A stretch of DNA of 64,000 bases from Plectrocnemia conspersa (lineage: Eukaryota; Arthropoda; Insecta; Trichoptera; Polycentropodidae), in contig VTFK01000228.1 in the NCBI GenBank assembly GCA_009617715.1, forward strand, positions 620,001-684,000, read 5' to 3'. The number at the start of each line of letters is the position of its first letter. Position 1 is the stretch's first letter. Shown piece after piece: positions 37,060 through 49,754 of this stretch. Both the position numbers and the translations under genes were made by a program. Under the pieces are notes generated by a model. The model ran no database searches, was not told the DNA's origin, and saw only the letters and a list, made by a program, of their open reading frames with translations.

Positions 37060-39060
37060 TAATATAGACATACACGATTTTGTCACAAGGATAAGATCAA
37101 TTGATTTATACACACTAATAAACGCTAATTTCAGCTGCATAGTTTCATACTAGTCTCATGTTTTTAATCTGGAAAAAATCCTCGTTTTTCATTTTTTATT
37201 TTTATTTTTATTATTAATTATAATATAATATGATTCGTATTAAATTTTAATTTTTGATAGCTAAATTCTTTACGCTACATTTACTTGTATTTAAAAAAAA
37301 ATGATTTTAAGGCGCTACAAAATATTTCTAAGTATTTTTTTAATGTTTAAAATTGTATTTTATGTTATTGTAGTGATTATGTTGTAGTTATATTTTAAGA
37401 TTTTCTCTCGAGAGACTTCTCGCAAAATTAAAAAAAAAATTTCCTTCACTCCCGTGAAATATTTAACAAAGTCCTTTAATATTCAAGATTTATTGACTTT
37501 TTTATGTCAACAATTTTTTTTTCTGTGGCAAAATTCATTCATTTTTGGATTAAATATACATTTTTATAATTTATTGTTATTTAAGTTGTTTTACAGCTAA
37601 TATATAATATATTTTAATTGATTTATAACAAATTGTTTCACTACATTTCAAGTCGTGATATTTAATTTTAAAACAATGGTTTTAGGGCGCTACAAAATTT
37701 TGCTCTGCATTTCTTACAAAAATATTATTTTATGTTATTGTGGTAATATAAAATGCTGTATTTACAGAGATTTTTATATTGAGATTTTCCGTAAAATTGC
37801 ACAAAAAAAAAATTTTTAATCCCAAAAATATTAAAAAAAAACACATAATATTTGAGAATTAATGACAAATTTTTATTTATAGTTAAAATAATATAAATTA
37901 ATTTAAAAAATCTAATAATCGTTTTTATCTATTAAAAAATATTGTTGCTTAAGCACAAAGTTTTAGAGATATTAGGATGAGTATTTGATGCCACAAAGAT
38001 AAGATACATCGATTCCTATAAACTATTAAACGCTTATTTCAACTGTATGGTTAGGGTTTAAATTTTTTTAATGAGCAAAATTAATCGATTTATAAATTAA
38101 ATGTACATTTTTATGAATTGTTGTAATATAAAATGTTTTTATATTACAACATATATTTTAATTGATTTATAGCAAATTGTTTCACTCTACATTTAAGTTT
38201 TAAAAAAATGGTTTTTAATAGCTTAGTATTTCTTGCAAAAATAATATTTCAATCTATTGTAATAATATATATTATTATATTTATATTTTTAAAATCTCTT
38301 AAGAGATTTTATGTTGAGATTTGTCGTAAAATCCCTAAAAAATAGTAATCTTTAATCCTAAAAATATTAAAATGATTGAGAAGTAATGGCTAATTTTAAT
38401 TTTTAGTTAAAATAATATAAATTAATTAGAAAAAGCTAATATTTGTTCTTATCTATTAAAATATATTGCAGTTTAAGCATAAAGTTTTAGCGATGCTACG
38501 ATAAACGTGTAATACCAAAAAGATAAGATGAATCGACTCATATATACTATCATTAAAAGCTTATATCTGCTGTATAGTTGGGTCTCATTTTTTATATGAA
38601 CTATTTTTAATCACAAAATTCATTGATTTTCTTTTTAATTCGTATTATTAGGTATAATAATAATATAAGATGATTCGTGATATATTTTAATTAATTTATA
38701 CATAATTTCTTCACACTCTATATATGTAATTTTGATTTTAAAGGTAAAAAGCGCTACAAAATATTGTTCGGTATTTTTCACGAAAATAAAATGATATTGA
38801 AATTAAATTTTTAGATCGTCTCCCGAGATTTCCCGTGAAACATCAAAAAACTTTGATTTTCAATCCTGGGAAATATTAGAAAAGGTCGCTTAAAATTTAA
38901 GATTTAATGGAAAATTTAAATTTAAAGTTAAAAAAATATTAGAAGAAAACATCAGTTCTTATTCAAATAAAAAAAAGTCTTAAAAATGCTACAATAAATA
39001 TCTGATGCCACAAGGATAAGATACATCTACTTATATATCATATACCAATACCAATAAACA
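37060..39060. repeat. Diverged tandem array, about four to five units of 0.4-0.5 kb
   Basis: Unit landmarks recur in order. A TTCACTCTACATTTAAGT-like block recurs near 37,268, 37,636, 38,177 and 38,709, and is followed by GGCGCTACAAAAT in most units. An AAGGATAAGAT-type block recurs near 37,088, 37,998, 38,521 and 39,017, and is followed by TATATCTGCTGTATAGTT-like sequence. The spacing is 370-540 bp. Divergence is considerable, so the array is old. No protein is encoded. Confidence 0.75.
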
Positions 39061-42000
39061 TTATTTTTTATTTTGGAAAATTATTGAAATAACATAAAAT
39101 TGTTTTTTTTGCGTGTAGGGAATTAAAATTATTTTACTAAGATTTGTCGATATTTTTTTTCCTTAAAAATTCAATAGCTTTTATTGCATAGACTTACACG
39201 CTGATTTTAATATGAGCATTAGTGTTACTGTTTATAGTTGATTTTATCATTTTTACATGTATTACGTATTATAGTTTAATGTTTATCATAAGCAATTATA
39301 AAAATTATATTAAAAAATATTTTTGCGGAACATACATGTAACATTAATATTCATTTACTATATCAATCTCTATATAATATGCATTTATAATAGGAGTAAC
39401 TACGACTATTGTAGGTCAAGACCCTATCCTAAAATTATTGAATTACTACGCCACTGATTTTATCGCATCGGTCCCATAAACACGTTAAATGCTAAACGCG
39501 GAACCCTTCCGTTGTTAATAAGTTGATTAATGAATCACTTTCAAGTGGCACAGACTCTCTATGAGTCTTCAGAGGCGACGATTCGAAAACCTCCGGAAGG
39601 CCATAGTAGTTTTTTGTGTTGTTCAACAAGGTGCAGTATGAATTATTAAATTGCCCTTTCGCTAGCGCTGGGTAGAACTGCGGGAAAGGAGCGAAAGGGA
39701 GAAAAACAGGGGGAATGTCTTATTCTGCTGAGTCTGTGGAAAAGCGACCATGGGGTAGTAGGGTGGATGAACTCTATGATTCGTCTCTAGATCTGCAATG
39801 GATCGTGATGATTGGGTCACTCGTGTCACACTGACCTAATGGCCAATGTTAAGATTACCTTTCCATAACTAATTTAATCGCTTTTTAAATATAATACAAT
39901 ATAAATACTACAATAAAATGCTCTTTCTTTTTGCTTCAACATTATTCTATAATAAATAAATATATTTATATAAGCAATACATGCGAGTGTTCGTTATAAA
40001 CATTTCCCAGCATTTTCCCGATCCCTGGCCCCGTTACACATTTCCATTCTCCATACACCCTAACCAAACAGAAACACGTGGACTCAGCATATTTTCCTCT
40101 CCCTGTGTGCCGAATCGATAAAAAACCAGAGCCTTCGCTTTCGCCGTGTATAGACCCATACTATATATTTTATATATAAAATAACATAACCTTATTGTTG
40201 ATATTATAAATATTAATTTATTTAAAACTCAATTTTTTTATTAAAGCAAATATATTTTCTCTCAGTGATGAGATTCGTACATCATAATCGTGATCATGGT
40301 TCACGATTCTCGTCACTAAATTTGTAATAATTCTTAAGCACACAAGTAAAATATTTCTTTTGGTGTCTCCAGTGCTTTTCAAAAAAAAATTAAAATTAAT
40401 TTGCAGGAATACAATCACTTCAGTAAGATAAAATAAGATTAATAGTAATAACATAATAAGAATAATAAAATAAAAATCAAGTATTTTAAATTGATACGAA
40501 TAAAACTATTTATAGGAAATTTATGATTCTAAAATAAGATATGTTAAGGCATTTTATATTAAAATTTTAATTTATATTTAGCCATGTCGTTGTCCCTGAT
40601 TCTGGAAATTAATATGATATTATAGTATTTTTTGATATAATTATGGCAGTGTTCTTTAATTCATGGTATTAAAAATCTACTTAAAAGTTAAATATAATAT
40701 TATTTTTATCGACTTCACATCAGATTTTCAGATAGTAGGGAAATACCCGTATGATAAGCGTGCAATACATATTTTAGATAAGGTTTTTTTTTATCAAGAT
40801 GCTATCTAATCTATCTCACTTAGGGTTTTTTTTATTATCTGTTTTTTGTTACATAAGCGAGCTCACTGCGTCAATTTCTTGATTATCTGGCACTGATTTA
40901 TTAATTTAAAAAAAATTCAAACATATGACTTCTTATAAGTTTATTTTTTGTCAGATGTCAAAAAAGCACTTAGCGCCTCAATTTTTCTGTATTGATGTTG
41001 ATTATATGGTGTTTAGCTAGGTTTTTAGCTATGCTATGTTTTTAGTTTTTATTTTAAAATAATTTTAAGATAATTTTGTAAGAAAGAATCAGTTAAATGT
41101 CATTATGTTTATTTAATTCCGAGATAATTTATCATACATTGTTAGTATTATGCAACAGTTTTTGAGTTTGTATAGTTATTGTTATATATACGTTAGGCTT
41201 TTATCAGAGTTTGAAAAATCCAATCGTCGATTCCGGATGTTTAGCCGGGCTAAGGTTGACGTAAAGAGTGAAGCAGCCGCGTTCCTATTCTTCTTTGCTT
41301 TAAAAAAATTAATTTAGACAACAACCAAGAGAAGGCCGACCTAAATTTAGATCATCGAAGATCGCAAAAACCACCGCTTCTCTCCTCGCATCCCCTGGTC
41401 CAGCTCGACTTTCGGAATTCAGAGCTTCGGAAACGATTGTTGCGCAACAAATGACAAACTGTGTTTTTATAACAATAAGCCCCTGACTAGAATATTGGTA
41501 TTATTTTTTGTGTAAAACTAGCCATTGCATTATTTACACTCGCTCGCACCAACCTTATTGCGTGCTAGAGCAACATTAACACGTTCAACAATGCCAATAT
41601 TTCCACCTCTTTTTCTAGCTAATTACGCAATACTAAATTTCTAGGGGTCGATTAGTTTAATTTTCTACAAGCTAAATGATACCTAGCAACACTCTGAGGT
41701 AGTAATGGTAAAAATAATTTTGAAGTGTGGAAGAATAATTTTCCATATATGCAATATCTAGAAGTGTTTTTTTTTATAATAAGTTGCTATTTTTTAAAAT
41801 ATACATAATAATTGAATGAAAAGTAAACTAAGAATAAAAATAAAAGAGATACTAGAAAAAAATTCAAAAATATTATAATTTACCTGAGAATTTAATTTAA
41901 AACATTTTCGCCTTAGGTTTTGAAGAAATTATGTTCAATATTTTTAAACCAATGGCAATTATTATCTTTCGGATTTTATTTTTAGCCTATTTAGCGTAAT

Positions 42001-42140
42001 TTAACTTAGATTAATATAAAGTGGCAAAGTCATGAATGATTATAAAAGTAATATAACTTATTTAATAAATTATAACATATCATCTTAAAATGTAGTAGAA
42101 ATAAAACTATTTTTGAGGATGATATCATATTTGTTTATAA
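39061..42140. other. Non-genic stretch with islands near 39,470-39,850, 39,990-40,160 and 41,200-41,460
   Basis: The islands are complex and GC-richer (CTTTCGCTAGCGCTGGG near 39,656; CCGGGCTAAGGTTGACG near 41,244). A fragment ending CTACGCCACTG (39,446-39,456) is a likely scrap of the same MITE family as 30,887. Otherwise AT-rich with no supported gene. Confidence 0.4.
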
Positions 42141-42144
42141 AAAT

Positions 42145-42215
42145 AACGGGGCGCGAGCCCGCAACTGTGCAAGCGCACCGGAAGTTGCCAGTCGAGAGAA
42201 ATCCGTTACGCCAAT
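42145..42215 (-). repeat. tRNA-like SINE head, second copy
   Basis: On the minus strand, TTGGCGTAACGG resembles box A and GTTGCGGGCTCGCGCCCCG resembles box B, sharing GTTGCGGGCTCG with the element at 32.2 kb. No cloverleaf can be drawn, so it is SINE-like or a tRNA pseudogene. Confidence 0.5.
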
Positions 42216-43865
42216 GTTAACAGAGTGTCGCCAAGTTTTGGCCATAATGAAATCTAAATAAATATAAATAGTAATAATTGATCGAATATTCGTTTATACC
42301 ACCTCGAATGAAATTTGAAAAATTCTTAGGATGAAACAATTTGTATACCTGAGCAATACATGTAGTTGTTTTTTCTTTTAACACAACCCAGTGACTAATG
42401 CCGCTCTAAAATCCATGGTCCATTGTGCGCCTTTATTTTGTTTTGAAATACGAGACACTGAAACGCTTCTTCTTAACAAAAAAGTACTGTTACGCCTTCG
42501 AAATTTGGGAATAGAATGTTTATCTGTATGTCTACTATGACCGAAATTCGCAGAATTTTGTTTGAAATGTTGGTAAGGCCCACCCTTTATTATCGTTTAA
42601 TGCTTATCTCAATAATAGGTATGCGTCGCAAATTTTTGTGAAGTTCGTGTTACGTTTTCATATTCGTCATTTCAATATGTAAAAAAATATTTCAATCAAA
42701 TTAATAATTCAATCGTGGCTAATTTATCTCTTAAAAATTATATAAAATGTGTTTCAATTATTATTAGTTATTGTATGTATTTATAAAAATGGCACTAAAT
42801 TATTACTGTTGATTTTATGAACGGGCGGCGAAAAATGGTGGTCAATATACAATCGTAAGTTTTGAAGCATGCTTAATTATATACGCTCGTTGCGTATTGG
42901 TCCACTACTTTATGGTGACTTAATGCAACGATTCAGACAGCACAGCGTTTGTAATATTAGGTAGCTAATATTTTCTGACAAATTTGCTAGTTTTTCTTGT
43001 GATCCAAATCGATTTCGCATTTTATCTCTTCGTTTCGATTTCCATTCGTCACTTTGCATACCGAAGTTCTCTCCACAATACGTTGACAGATAACATGACG
43101 TTTCCATCTTCTGGTTTGAGGTGGGCCGTCCGATGTTTGGCAATTTGTAAAGCAGCCCTCGGAGGCGAAATTGCAAAAACGTGACCTATCAGCCGCCGCC
43201 TCTCGCACCTCGAGAGTCTCTGCCCTGGGCGCCACTTGAGGGGCACCTCCACGGTGCCATTGTTCCCAATGAACGATCGATGCTGCAACCATCTGATCGA
43301 CTAAAAAGCGCAACGTCCAAACATACCATTAACAAATTTATATAAATAGTTTCTTTGATCTTTGATGAGTCGGTCAGAATCAGAAGTGGGGACTTATTTA
43401 CAACACTCAATACAAATGCAGTTTTCGATGTCGATTTAAGTAAAAACATAAATAATCAAAAGGAATAGTATAAAATTTAGATTAATTTATTTACCTACAT
43501 CAATTCCATTACTACTTATAACATTCTACCATCTTTCATAAACTTTGAATACCACTAGAGTGAAATGTTTGGGAGAAGATTCAGTTCCATTTTTATCGCC
43601 TATATGGTTTTATTATTATTTAAGGAGTAAGGAGCTCCAGAGAATTATCTGGATGTTTTAAAATATGCACGTTGAACTCGTTAATTACAAACCTACAATT
43701 TAGCATTGATCATACAATATTTTGAAATAAAAAATATAAACAGTCGATTATCATGTGTAAGTACATTGCTATATTTTACATTTCATCAGAGAGTATGTTA
43801 TTATGTGTACATACATATAAAATATATTATTAAATAATACAATAAGTGAAAATCGAATAAAGCAT
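42216..43865. other. Non-genic stretch with an island at about 43,000-43,320
   Basis: The island includes CGTGACCTATCAGCCGCCGC and GGGCGCCACTTGAGGGGCAC. It is crossed by several overlapping short ORFs on both strands, none with a recognisable family. Candidate regulatory element. Confidence 0.4.
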
Positions 43866-43870
43866 ATCTA

Positions 43871-44022
43871 AACCGAATTTTGACTAATAGAAGAACACAG
43901 AAAACAATTATCACATCTCAGAAGTCAAAAATCCATGTCAAAAGCAATAATCGTGTCGGCGCCGTTACCGAGCGTTCCCACTGCGACGGCGACGGCACGA
44001 TTTTATTGTTTTTAACGTGGAT
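43871..44022. repeat. Foldback/hairpin element, copy D (partial)
   Basis: Starts AACCGAATTTTGACTAATAG, has the left arm through GTCAAAAGCAATAATCGTG and then a truncated core (TTACCGAGCGTTCCCACTGC) with a duplicated GACGGC. The right arm ends early. More diverged than copies B and C. Confidence 0.8.
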
Positions 44023-46069
44023 TCTTAGCAGGGACGTCATTTAAAGAGGAGGCAGGTGGTGAATTTGTCACTTTATTCAGCCAGAATAATGCATATCATT
44101 TAATTGAGTGGCCAACTTTTGCCCCCTCCGAGAGAAAGCTTTGACCAATAAAACTATGAAATAATATGTATATCAATAAAAATGAGTTGAATCAGATTTT
44201 TTTGGATCGTTATGTGTGTAAAATACATTTTATCCCGCATATAAATTCTAGTAAATGTAATTATATCTCTTAAAATAAGAAACATTTTTTATATCTTAGT
44301 TTGGCAAATTTAAATATTATTATAATAATATAATTAAAATAGATATAAAAGTCAATTAGAACACGTTTTACTCGCTTTATAGGTAAATTCAAAGGTTACC
44401 TCAAGTGCAGGAAGAAAATATAATTTACAGTTAATTAGAGACACCTGTTGTTGTGAATTTAAATTAGTATTTTATTTTATATAAAAATGTTTTATTATTG
44501 TAACAAATAGTATTATACAATTTAAAAGCATTTGTCGATAATATTTTATCTAGAAACCAAAATAACATGCTTTGATATAATTTGATTAGTGGTTCTATGA
44601 TTGGCTAAATTAATTTATTATATTTTAATATCTATTTTTGTTCATAGATGTCGATTTAAAATATATTTAATTCTATAAAATATGCTAATTTGACGCAGTT
44701 CATAAATATTTACGATTATATTATGTAATAAAAGATCTTTCTCTCTGTACGCAGCAACAAAGACTAAATACAAAAACAGGTTAGATGCAGAAGATAATAT
44801 TCGTTTACAAATCTCAACAATTACTTCGAATATAAATATCCTTTGTGATATAAAATTGCATTAATGATTTTTTTTATTAATTTTAATTTGTGATACTTTG
44901 TATTATTTTGTGCTTGTAAATATTTGTGTATTAATTTGTTTTGAATTAACGTGTTTCATAAAAAATAAAGTTTTATTTCGTACTTCTTTATTCATTTTCT
45001 ACACCAGTGTTTCTAAAAGAATAGAGGGTATTCTACCTTCGCAGTTCGTAATAAGTGAAAGAATGTTTAGGTGGAACCAAAGCTTGAAAAACACTGTATT
45101 AAATTGTTATCTAAAGTTATGGTTTTTGAAGAATATTATAAACTAGAAGGGTTCCAAAGGCTGTGGAAGTTTGAATTTCTCTGTTTTAGTGTATCGAATT
45201 CACACTTTTTACAAAAAAATTGTATGTACAATCCGCAAAAAATAAGTATAGTTGTGTAGAAAAAAAATTAAAACCTTTTTGACCGTTTTACTATTTTCAC
45301 TGAGATTTTTAAAGACTCGTATTTTTCGGGTCAGAATTTTAGTATGGTTGTGGTCATAATTTATATTACAAGGGTTAGAATGTATATTAAATGATAGAAT
45401 TATTTTGACAGATGGTCGGAATATTTTTTTTTAAATCAGAATTTATTACGATTCATTGGACAATATTTATAATTAATACCCAGTATTTATATAATATGAG
45501 CTGTATTTTAAACTCAAGGTCAGTTTTATATTGACAGATGATTAGCATAATAATACATGGACATTATCGAGGTATTTTAGGGTTGGGCTCGCAACATTGT
45601 CAAATATCAACACATCAAGCTAAGCGTGCTTTCCGCCGCCGTTCTGTCATTATTCCCGCTTCGTTCGTCACTTTGAATACCTTTGCGTTCGACATATAAT
45701 TAAATAGATGCGTTGGGAGTTATTCGTGGGGTGTTTACTGTTCTAACCAACGCTCACACCTAACCTGTCCAACAGTTTTATTATGAACGAAATGATAACG
45801 AAACTATTTGATATTTATACTGATAGTTAATAAAATTCTAACAGAGATTTGATTTTTATTGTGACCCAAAATTGATTTAAATTCTGACCATTAAATTTTT
45901 TGCCTTTTTTAAACAAAGGTATGATTTTTTATGTAAAAATTTTTTTTATAAAAAAAAACATTGTTTTTAATCTTATTCAATTTTAATTTATATTATTAAT
46001 CATTCGTTACCTTTCTCTAGAATTCTTAACTAGAGCTACGTTTTTCTTTAATTTTGATAAGTTTCCATT
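44023..46069. other. Non-genic stretch with an island at about 45,590-45,780
   Basis: AT-rich overall. The island (CTTTCCGCCGCCGTTCTGTC) is complex and non-coding. The 44,035-44,150 segment (CAGGGACGTCATTT, TTGCCCCCTCC) may be a decayed hAT-like end. Confidence 0.4.
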
Positions 46070-46680
46070 TTGAAACTAGATGGCGGTTCAGGCTGACTTA
46101 CAAACTTGACTAAAATATTAAAAGTAGCTATTTTTACTACTACTACTATTTTTATAACTGTGTCCCCAAAAACCGTTTAATCCTATATGAATTTAAAAAA
46201 TATTTTAAAATTTGTAATACAATGAATTTGTATTATAATGGTTTTCGTAGATTTTGAAACGTGATTGTGGATTAAGTTATTTAACAAACTTAGTGCAGAT
46301 TTTTACAAGATCTATTAAAAAAACAATTATTATGTCGATATAATTAAAACAATAGAGTTACCGTGTACTCAATCTTTATCATATTTTTCTTTTTTATCTA
46401 AAATATTTACTAGTCAAGACAAGAAAACACGATGGCGGATCAAGCTTCTTAACGAACTTAGTAGATTCTTACAAGATTTATTTTTAAAAAAGTTATGTGT
46501 CGATATAATTTAAACTGCAGCAATTATCTTCTCAAAAAAAAAAATTTCTCAATAATTTTTTTAAAGGAGTTACGAATTTTTTACTTTTAATAAAAACAAC
46601 CATTTTTAAACAAGATAACGGATCAAGCTGATTAAGGTAAAGTTTTAAGTTTTGTCGATTGAATAATTAGAAAAGGAAAT
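46070..46680. repeat. Diverged tandem repeat, about 175-bp unit, roughly three copies
   Basis: Blocks GATGGCGGTTCAGGCTGAC (46,079), GTGATTGTGGATTAAGTTA (46,262), GATGGCGGATCAAGCTTCTT (46,431) and GATAACGGATCAAGCTGATT (46,614) recur at 170-185-bp spacing. Linked blocks are CTTAGT, TTACAAGAT and GTCGATATAATT. Non-coding and old. Confidence 0.7.
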
Positions 46681-47228
46681 TTTCTGGTGAAAGTAAATAT
46701 ATGATACTTAAATTTTTTAAAGGCTTTCTTTAATAGTTATATTACTTGATAAATTTTCTTAAAAGCAAACATATCACTTATAAAGTTATAATGCACAACT
46801 GATATCACATAAAAATATTTTCTTGGAAACCTTTCTAATTATTTTATTAATCATTATTATAGTAGATGAAAATAAGTATGATATATAAAAATGATGATAA
46901 TGTATATAACTAAATCAAACTTTTAATTTCAATTTATTTTAAAATAAGATAATAGTCACTACAATATAATAAAAAATCTTATACCAAATCAATACAAATA
47001 CTTTACACATTCACAAATTTTGTTGCGTTTCGATGTGCTAGCTTTATTGAAAAGAAACTATAATAATATATTTAATTATATAACATTTCAATTAATTATT
47101 TCGAGCACAATATGGCACATTTATAATTACATATAAACGATAAAAAAATCATAATTTTTGGTTAGCCTATATATACACACAATCTATATAACTTGAGCTA
47201 CTTCTGAACACCATCACGGTATAACATT
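46681..47228. other. 3' flank of the zinc-finger gene
   Basis: AT-rich. It probably contains the 3' UTR of the minus-strand zinc-finger gene; several possible AATAAA signals on the minus strand prevent choosing one. Confidence 0.4.
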
Positions 47229-48667
47229 TTATTTTTCATTTTTAACGTTAGATTCTTTCAGTTGAGATGCGATGATAACTTCCATAGTTGATGTTTCTTC
47301 CACGCTTTTTTTAACTCTCTTGCTAGTGACACGCTTCTTCTTGTCTATGAGCTTCTTATGTGATTTAATATGCAAGTTTAACTTGTCGCTCCTAGTGAAT
47401 TCCATCGTACAGCCCAAGAGCAATCTAAACGGACATTGTATCCTCTTATTGGGCTGATGTATCTTAATATGACGCATCAGCATATCTCTTCTTTTGAATT
47501 TATAATCGCAAACGGAGCAAACGAACGATTTTTCATCCGAGTGTGTCGAAAGATGTGATTTTAAATAATGCTTAGTTCTAAAAGAAGAGTTGCAAACGTC
47601 GCACTTATAAGATTTGTTATCGTGTAAAGATAGATGTCTACGTAACGATTTCTCAGTCGTGAATGACTTTTCGCATTGGGGACACGAATTAGAATGATTG
47701 GCCGTCGACAGATGATAAGTCAAATGGAAGTGTTTCTTAAAAACAGATCCACAGTATATACAAGAATACTTTCCGGACGTTTTAGACTTTTGCGTTTTCT
47801 TTTGAATGTGATCCTGTTGATGGGCCGACATGTCTTGCAACGAAGTCAAGACTGTCGAGCAAATATGACAGTGATACTCGACTGTTTCGTGATCGTTTTT
47901 AATGTGAGCTATCAGCGAATCTAAATCTGGATAAGTAGCCGAGCATTTTTTTTGGATGCATTTATAAACTTTCTCGTGACCGTGCTCTTTACGATGCACT
48001 TTCAACTTATAGTAATCCGGCAAGATTAAATTGCAAAATATACATTTAAAACCTAAATCTCGTCCGACTGCTTTTTCAGGAAGAGTTTTACTGAAACCGT
48101 CAGGCCATACTTTATGCGACAACATATGCTTTTTAGCGTTAGAATTTTGAGCAAACGTTTTACCGCATATTAAACATTGAAACGGTCTTTCTACGTGCGA
48201 TTTAAGATGGAGATAAAAATTAAACTTTTTCTTAAACTGTCGTTGACACACCGAACAAGTGAATGAACTTTGTTCCACTTCAGGAGCCACGTACTCAACG
48301 GGAGCTTGAGCAACCTCGACGCGATAGCTCTGAACTACATTAGGATCGACAATCGTTTTATAATTTATTAAACTCTCATTCACATTGGATGATACATATA
48401 TTTCGTTGGTTTCAGCGCTAGTATTATCCGAGTTCCAGACCCAAATCTGATTATGAGGCTCATCCAGAGTGACCATGTTGACTTCATTCTTCAAGACTAT
48501 TTGAGGAGGACGCGCGAATTGCTGAGTGGCGTGGTCTTTTTTATGAGACACAAACTCGACGAATGAATTGAAATTTAATTTACATCTGCCACAGTGAAAT
48601 ATATCGCCGTGATCTTCAATCGGTATGTTCTCAATGAACGGTTGAAATTCCGACACTTCCGCAACGA
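47229..48667 (-). CDS. C2H2 zinc-finger protein, main coding exon (11 fingers)
   Basis: Probable sequence-specific nuclear DNA-binding protein. One long exon encodes 478 residues with eleven C2H2 fingers. Finger 1 (FHCGRC...HKKDH) lies near the N-terminus. A roughly 90-residue acidic/polar linker follows, then fingers 2-11 in a nearly continuous run. Finger 5 has a C-x4-C spacing and the last has a C-x7-C spacing, so those two are atypical. A basic tail (KKLIDKKKRVTSKRVKK) could be a nuclear localisation signal. No ZAD, BTB or KRAB domain is visible. The frame stays open a few codons past the true 5' edge, but TTTTTTATTTCAG at 48,668-48,680 is a good splice acceptor, so the exon starts at 48,667 in phase with two leftover bases. 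The start codon is in an upstream exon. It lies head to head with ENY2. I cannot name an orthologue. Confidence 0.9.
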
Positions 48668-48824
48668 CTGAAATAAAAAATATCACAATAAATATAAATA
48701 TTTTACTTAAACATAGTACATATTGTAATGATCATAATATATAAAAATTTAGTGGGTTAAATTATTCATATTACATAACAATATAAACAATTCATTATGA
48801 AGTATTATTTATAATATTTATTAC

Positions 48825-48840
48825 TATTTGTATGATCCAT
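48825..48840 (-). CDS. Candidate first coding exon of the zinc-finger gene
   Basis: ATG at 48,840 in a good context (AAAAATGG) opens MDHTN and reaches a GTAATA donor at 48,824. It leaves one base that joins the two-base remainder of the main exon to give Ile, so the phase fits. A second phase-compatible option, MNRER with a GTATAT donor, lies about 50 bases upstream. The choice cannot be settled from sequence alone. Confidence 0.35.
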
Positions 48841-49754
48841 TTTTGCATTGACAGCTATATACTTCGTTCGCGGTTCATTTGACAGCTAACCCACTGTGAT
48901 TTTTCTTTTTAGTGTTGCTACTATAAAAAAATATTTTACAAGAAAATAATAAGAAAAAAGGTTTGACAGCTCAATTGTCATTGCAAAATCTACAATTTAT
49001 TTGCGCAGGGCTGGCGGTCGCCCAGGGCAACAGTCCCAAAAGTGCCGGCAATTATGCTAAATGGGGGCGCCATTTAATTATATTTAATATTTAGCATTGT
49101 ATCGATATCTCCTCGATTCCTCAAAAAAGTTTTCAGAGATAGTATTTGAACAATATTTTCTAAATTACCCAAACAAAAATTTCAAAGTGGTTTTTAGGCA
49201 AAATTTTTCGTAACGGCTTTTTTTCAGTTCTCTTATGAAAAAAAATCCGGGATGCTAAACATTCTTGTGCCGGCTCTGTGTTTACGGACAAAGAGATAGT
49301 GTCATTCGAAAAAAATGACTTAGACTCATCTCAAAAGACACAATATCTGTTCTCATGTATCCATTACCGGGACAGAAGAATTTTAGTCAAAAGTCATTAA
49401 GTGATCATCATTTATACAAATTAAAAAAAAAATCAGCACTCGGTTCGGATAACGAATTTTTTTCACGATTCGTAACTTATAATACTAAATAAGGCAAAAT
49501 ACTTTAATTTATAGAAACGGCATTTTATGAACGACCGGGTCGCACATAAAATCCCCATTTGGTAAACTGTTGTTTATTGTTTCTACATGTTTAATTTGAT
49601 TAATATAAAAAGTAAAATAAGAAAAAAAATTGAAATGTATTTAAAATTTTCATAATAGCTAATTTTTTAGTAGGTTTGTTAGAACCGAAACAAAGAATAT
49701 GTTATTGGCCGATGTTTGCTTTGTTGCGACCAATAGCTTTGAACGCTTGTCAAA
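48841..49754. promoter_or_regulatory. Shared upstream region of the divergent zinc-finger/ENY2 pair
   Basis: About 0.9 kb separates the two start regions, which point away from each other, so both promoters must lie here. TTGACAGCTA-type motifs recur (48,849; 48,878; 48,963 as TTGACAGCTC). No TATA box is clear. A hAT-like MITE occupies 49,006-49,278. Confidence 0.5.
49006..49278. mobile_element. hAT-like MITE between the divergent genes
   Basis: The left end CAGGGCTGGCGGTCGC and the right end (inverted) CAGAGCCGGCAC form short imperfect inverted repeats. Flanks TATTTGCG and TGTTTACG agree at 6 of 8 bases, as a decayed target duplication would. The interior has CAGGGCAAC and GGGGGCGCC blocks and no ORF. 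Confidence 0.6.

Noticed and set aside
47272..47924. Plus-strand ORFs of 61 and 82 codons
   Set aside because: Antisense shadows of the zinc-finger exon.
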